Of a stretch of 57,306 nucleotides of DNA, positions 55,669 to 57,306 are shown one piece after another (the first letter of the stretch is position 1; every line of letters starts with the position of its first letter). Location: positions 177,763 to 235,068 of the forward strand of contig NZ_JAHYXK010000007.1 of NCBI RefSeq assembly GCF_019443125.1. The letters run 5' to 3'. The DNA comes from Pontibacter aydingkolensis. GTDB taxonomy: Bacteria; Bacteroidota; Bacteroidia; Cytophagales; Hymenobacteraceae. Made by a program: the position numbers and the translations under genes. The notes beneath the pieces were generated by a model that was not told the DNA's origin, ran no database searches, and saw only the letters and a list, made by a program, of their open reading frames with translations.

Positions 55669-57171
55669 CTACTTGACCTCTACCTTAGGAGATGGCAAAC
55701 ATAATTTAGCAAAGGTATCTTCTATCAAGAAAGTAAATAAAGGCGCATCACAGGGTTTTACATAAAAGGCATCATGAATCGTGATAAAGGGTGATGCACC
55801 TTGCTGAATGGCTTCTAATGCTACCATGTCCAAATAAACCCTGCTTTCCAGAGTTTGCAATATTTTCGGCAGGGGGTATCTTCCATGTGTATTTATAGTT
55901 TCGCATAACTCCACTACCTTTGGGTAAAACCGCATTAGCTTCTCCTTGCTTTTCACGCATTGCTCTTCGGCACTAAAAAGTGCTTTAAAGCAAAGGTCTT
56001 TGACGAACTTCTTTTTCTTCCCGTACTGGCACATCATTACTTGGTAAATTGAGTTATCCGCAGAAGCATCCAAGAATGTTCTTACGTCTTCATACCTGTC
56101 ATAGAAGTCCTGTATTAGACTCAAAGTTTTTACTAAGGATAGATTATCCTTGCCTGGATTAGCTGCTGTCAGACCTTTCAAAATTGGCTTAACCTCTTTA
56201 CTGTTACTACGCAACAGACTGAACAGAAAGAACTGGCTATTTTTTATATCAATTTCTATGGATGGCTCCCCATCTATGCGTATGAAGTTCCTTATACACT
56301 TTCTGTTGAAGGTAAAAGGAGAGTGGAACCTACCAGAATAATGGTCACACGGATTGATGGTGAAGTTGCCCTCTTTCATCTGCTCCACCTTTACAATCAT
56401 TCTGTTGGCTTCCTCTAATCCATTTTTTTTCTTAGTCTTAAATTTTTTAGGGTTAGACAAAGCCCAAGTAGTGAATGCATCTGATGCCAATTGTTCAGTG
56501 ATTTTATAAACATTTTCTACCAGTTCTGTTCTTACCTGTTGTTGAAGTAACGTCAGCTTATAGTTCTGCTTATAGCTAAACACCTTAACAAGCATTTTAG
56601 ATGTCGTATAGGGAACCTTGTAGAACATCCTGGCATCTCCATCTTTTTTTAGCCTGTAATCTGCAATCTTGTACATGCATGGCATCTGACCATGGATGAA
56701 GGACTTAGTGTCTAACGCTGTCCTAAACGTCCTTATGTATACCCTATCCTCTAAGAATTGAAGGTAGTCAGGGTATTTGTGATGGTCAACCCACTTTCGG
56801 AAATCATCAGAGTGAATTCCCACATAGCCTTCACCAAAGTAGTAATTCTGCTTCTTCAACTCTGCTATTTTGCACCGTTTTACAATAATTAGGGTAAAGA
56901 CTGCTACCGCTTTGTCTATATCAAAGGGGTGAGTATAGTTCCAGTATTGAGCAGCATCTGCCACTAAGTCATTTATATCTACTTGGATGGGTAGCCAGCC
57001 GAAACTTCTGTAGGAGTTTGGGTTTGTTTGTTTAATGATATTCAGTTTCCTATCGTAAGTACTTCCTTTTGCTTTTCCTTTGGCTGTTTCTCGAAGTCTT
57101 TTTACCCATTTTCCTGTTTTGCTATTCCATGACTTACCAGTTATTAAATCTTTTTGTGTATGTGTAATCAT
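55669..57171 (-). CDS. Putative single-subunit nucleic-acid polymerase-like protein of the mobile element
   Basis: This 500-aa protein is not one I recognise by name. Three segments line up in order with the palm/fingers motifs of the PolA/T7 RNA polymerase superfamily. Motif A-like is PSIEIDIKNSQFFLF (Asp308, with Gln313); motif B-like is GKKKKFVKDLCFKALFS (Lys391); motif C-like is PFITIHDAFYVKP (His466-Asp467), close to the HDSF/HDE of that superfamily. A GRFHSPFTFNRKCIRNF stretch precedes motif A. The N-terminal ~250 residues are basic and of unknown fold. No exonuclease domain is seen. It could be a replication polymerase, primase or RNA polymerase of the element. The motif match is by eye only. 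Confidence 0.55.
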   Translation of the reverse strand: MITHTQKDLITGKSWNSKTGKWVKRLRETAKGKAKGSTYDRKLNIIKQTNPNSYRSFGWLPIQVDINDLVADAAQYWNYTHPFDIDKAVAVFTLIIVKRCKIAELKKQNYYFGEGYVGIHSDDFRKWVDHHKYPDYLQFLEDRVYIRTFRTALDTKSFIHGQMPCMYKIADYRLKKDGDARMFYKVPYTTSKMLVKVFSYKQNYKLTLLQQQVRTELVENVYKITEQLASDAFTTWALSNPKKFKTKKKNGLEEANRMIVKVEQMKEGNFTINPCDHYSGRFHSPFTFNRKCIRNFIRIDGEPSIEIDIKNSQFFLFSLLRSNSKEVKPILKGLTAANPGKDNLSLVKTLSLIQDFYDRYEDVRTFLDASADNSIYQVMMCQYGKKKKFVKDLCFKALFSAEEQCVKSKEKLMRFYPKVVELCETINTHGRYPLPKILQTLESRVYLDMVALEAIQQGASPFITIHDAFYVKPCDAPLFTFLIEDTFAKLCLPSPKVEVK

Positions 57172-57306
57172 CTTGTTTTAGTTTAATTTTTGGTTGTGGT
57201 CTACAATGTATGATATTGGAATAAGTATGACAGCAAGGGTGTTTACAGGAAGTTATGTGCGAGATAACTATCCAGATAAACTGCCCCTACTGCCACAGTG
57301 TGAAAG
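57172..57306. other. Sequence upstream of the polymerase-like gene
   Basis: AT-rich 135 bp up to the right edge; nothing beyond a probable promoter region for the minus-strand gene can be called. Confidence 0.3.

Overview
The window looks like chromosome of a Bacteroidota bacterium, most likely Cytophagales/Hymenobacteraceae (Pontibacter-like). The evidence is type IX secretion (T9SS) C-terminal sorting domains, CHU_C-type Ig-like repeats, promoters of the form TTG-N20-TAnnTTTG, Bacteroidota lipoprotein signals, BatB/BatC-type genes, and a striking excess of the short word AAGTATA/TATACTT. The genus is an inference; no rRNA is present.

Region by region. (1) 1-8.5 kb, minus strand: a cluster of secreted adhesin-like genes. 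One gene runs off the left edge and carries tandem ~85-residue Ig-like repeats. A dead chimera of an adhesin 5' half joined to a ketosynthase 3' end follows, then an intact 1448-aa T9SS protein. (2) 8.8-14.8 kb, minus: biotin synthesis (bioB, bioF, bioD, bioA) plus a ketosynthase 8 bp behind bioA. (3) 15-31 kb: mixed housekeeping and accessory genes: a membrane protein, a cupin, a MORN-repeat protein, thiolase, an S9 peptidase, a Yellow/MRJP-like lipoprotein, a CHRD-type lipoprotein, thioesterases, an HD hydrolase, a TetR regulator with two visible operators, and batB-batC. (4) 31.2-31.7 kb: a Ser-Pro-Arg tRNA cluster behind a textbook promoter. (5) 32-46.5 kb: a CarbopepD-type protein, folK, an alpha/beta hydrolase, a polyprenyl synthase, a methyltransferase, a TlpA-type thioredoxin, aconitase, a T9SS subtilase and a PaaN-type dehydrogenase. 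(6) 46.5-52.7 kb: a signalling patch with two receiver-only regulators, two histidine kinases and one wrecked histidine kinase. (7) 53.9-57.3 kb: tRNA-Arg(TCG), then a tyrosine recombinase and a 500-aa protein that I read as a divergent single-subunit (PolA/T7 RNA polymerase-like) nucleic-acid polymerase. This is probably the left end of an integrated element that continues past the window.

Between core genes lie many hairpin-rich dispersed repeats. One family has ends like CCAACCACCCCTAAC and can be a 207-bp element with 38-bp terminal inverted repeats or a 232-bp nested hairpin. Others are REP-like hairpin clusters. Several strong intrinsic terminators sit between convergent genes.

The items I would look at first are the polymerase-like protein beside the integrase, the genome-signature heptamer AAGTATA, the ketosynthase embedded in the biotin operon together with its decayed partial copy, and the palindromic repeat family.
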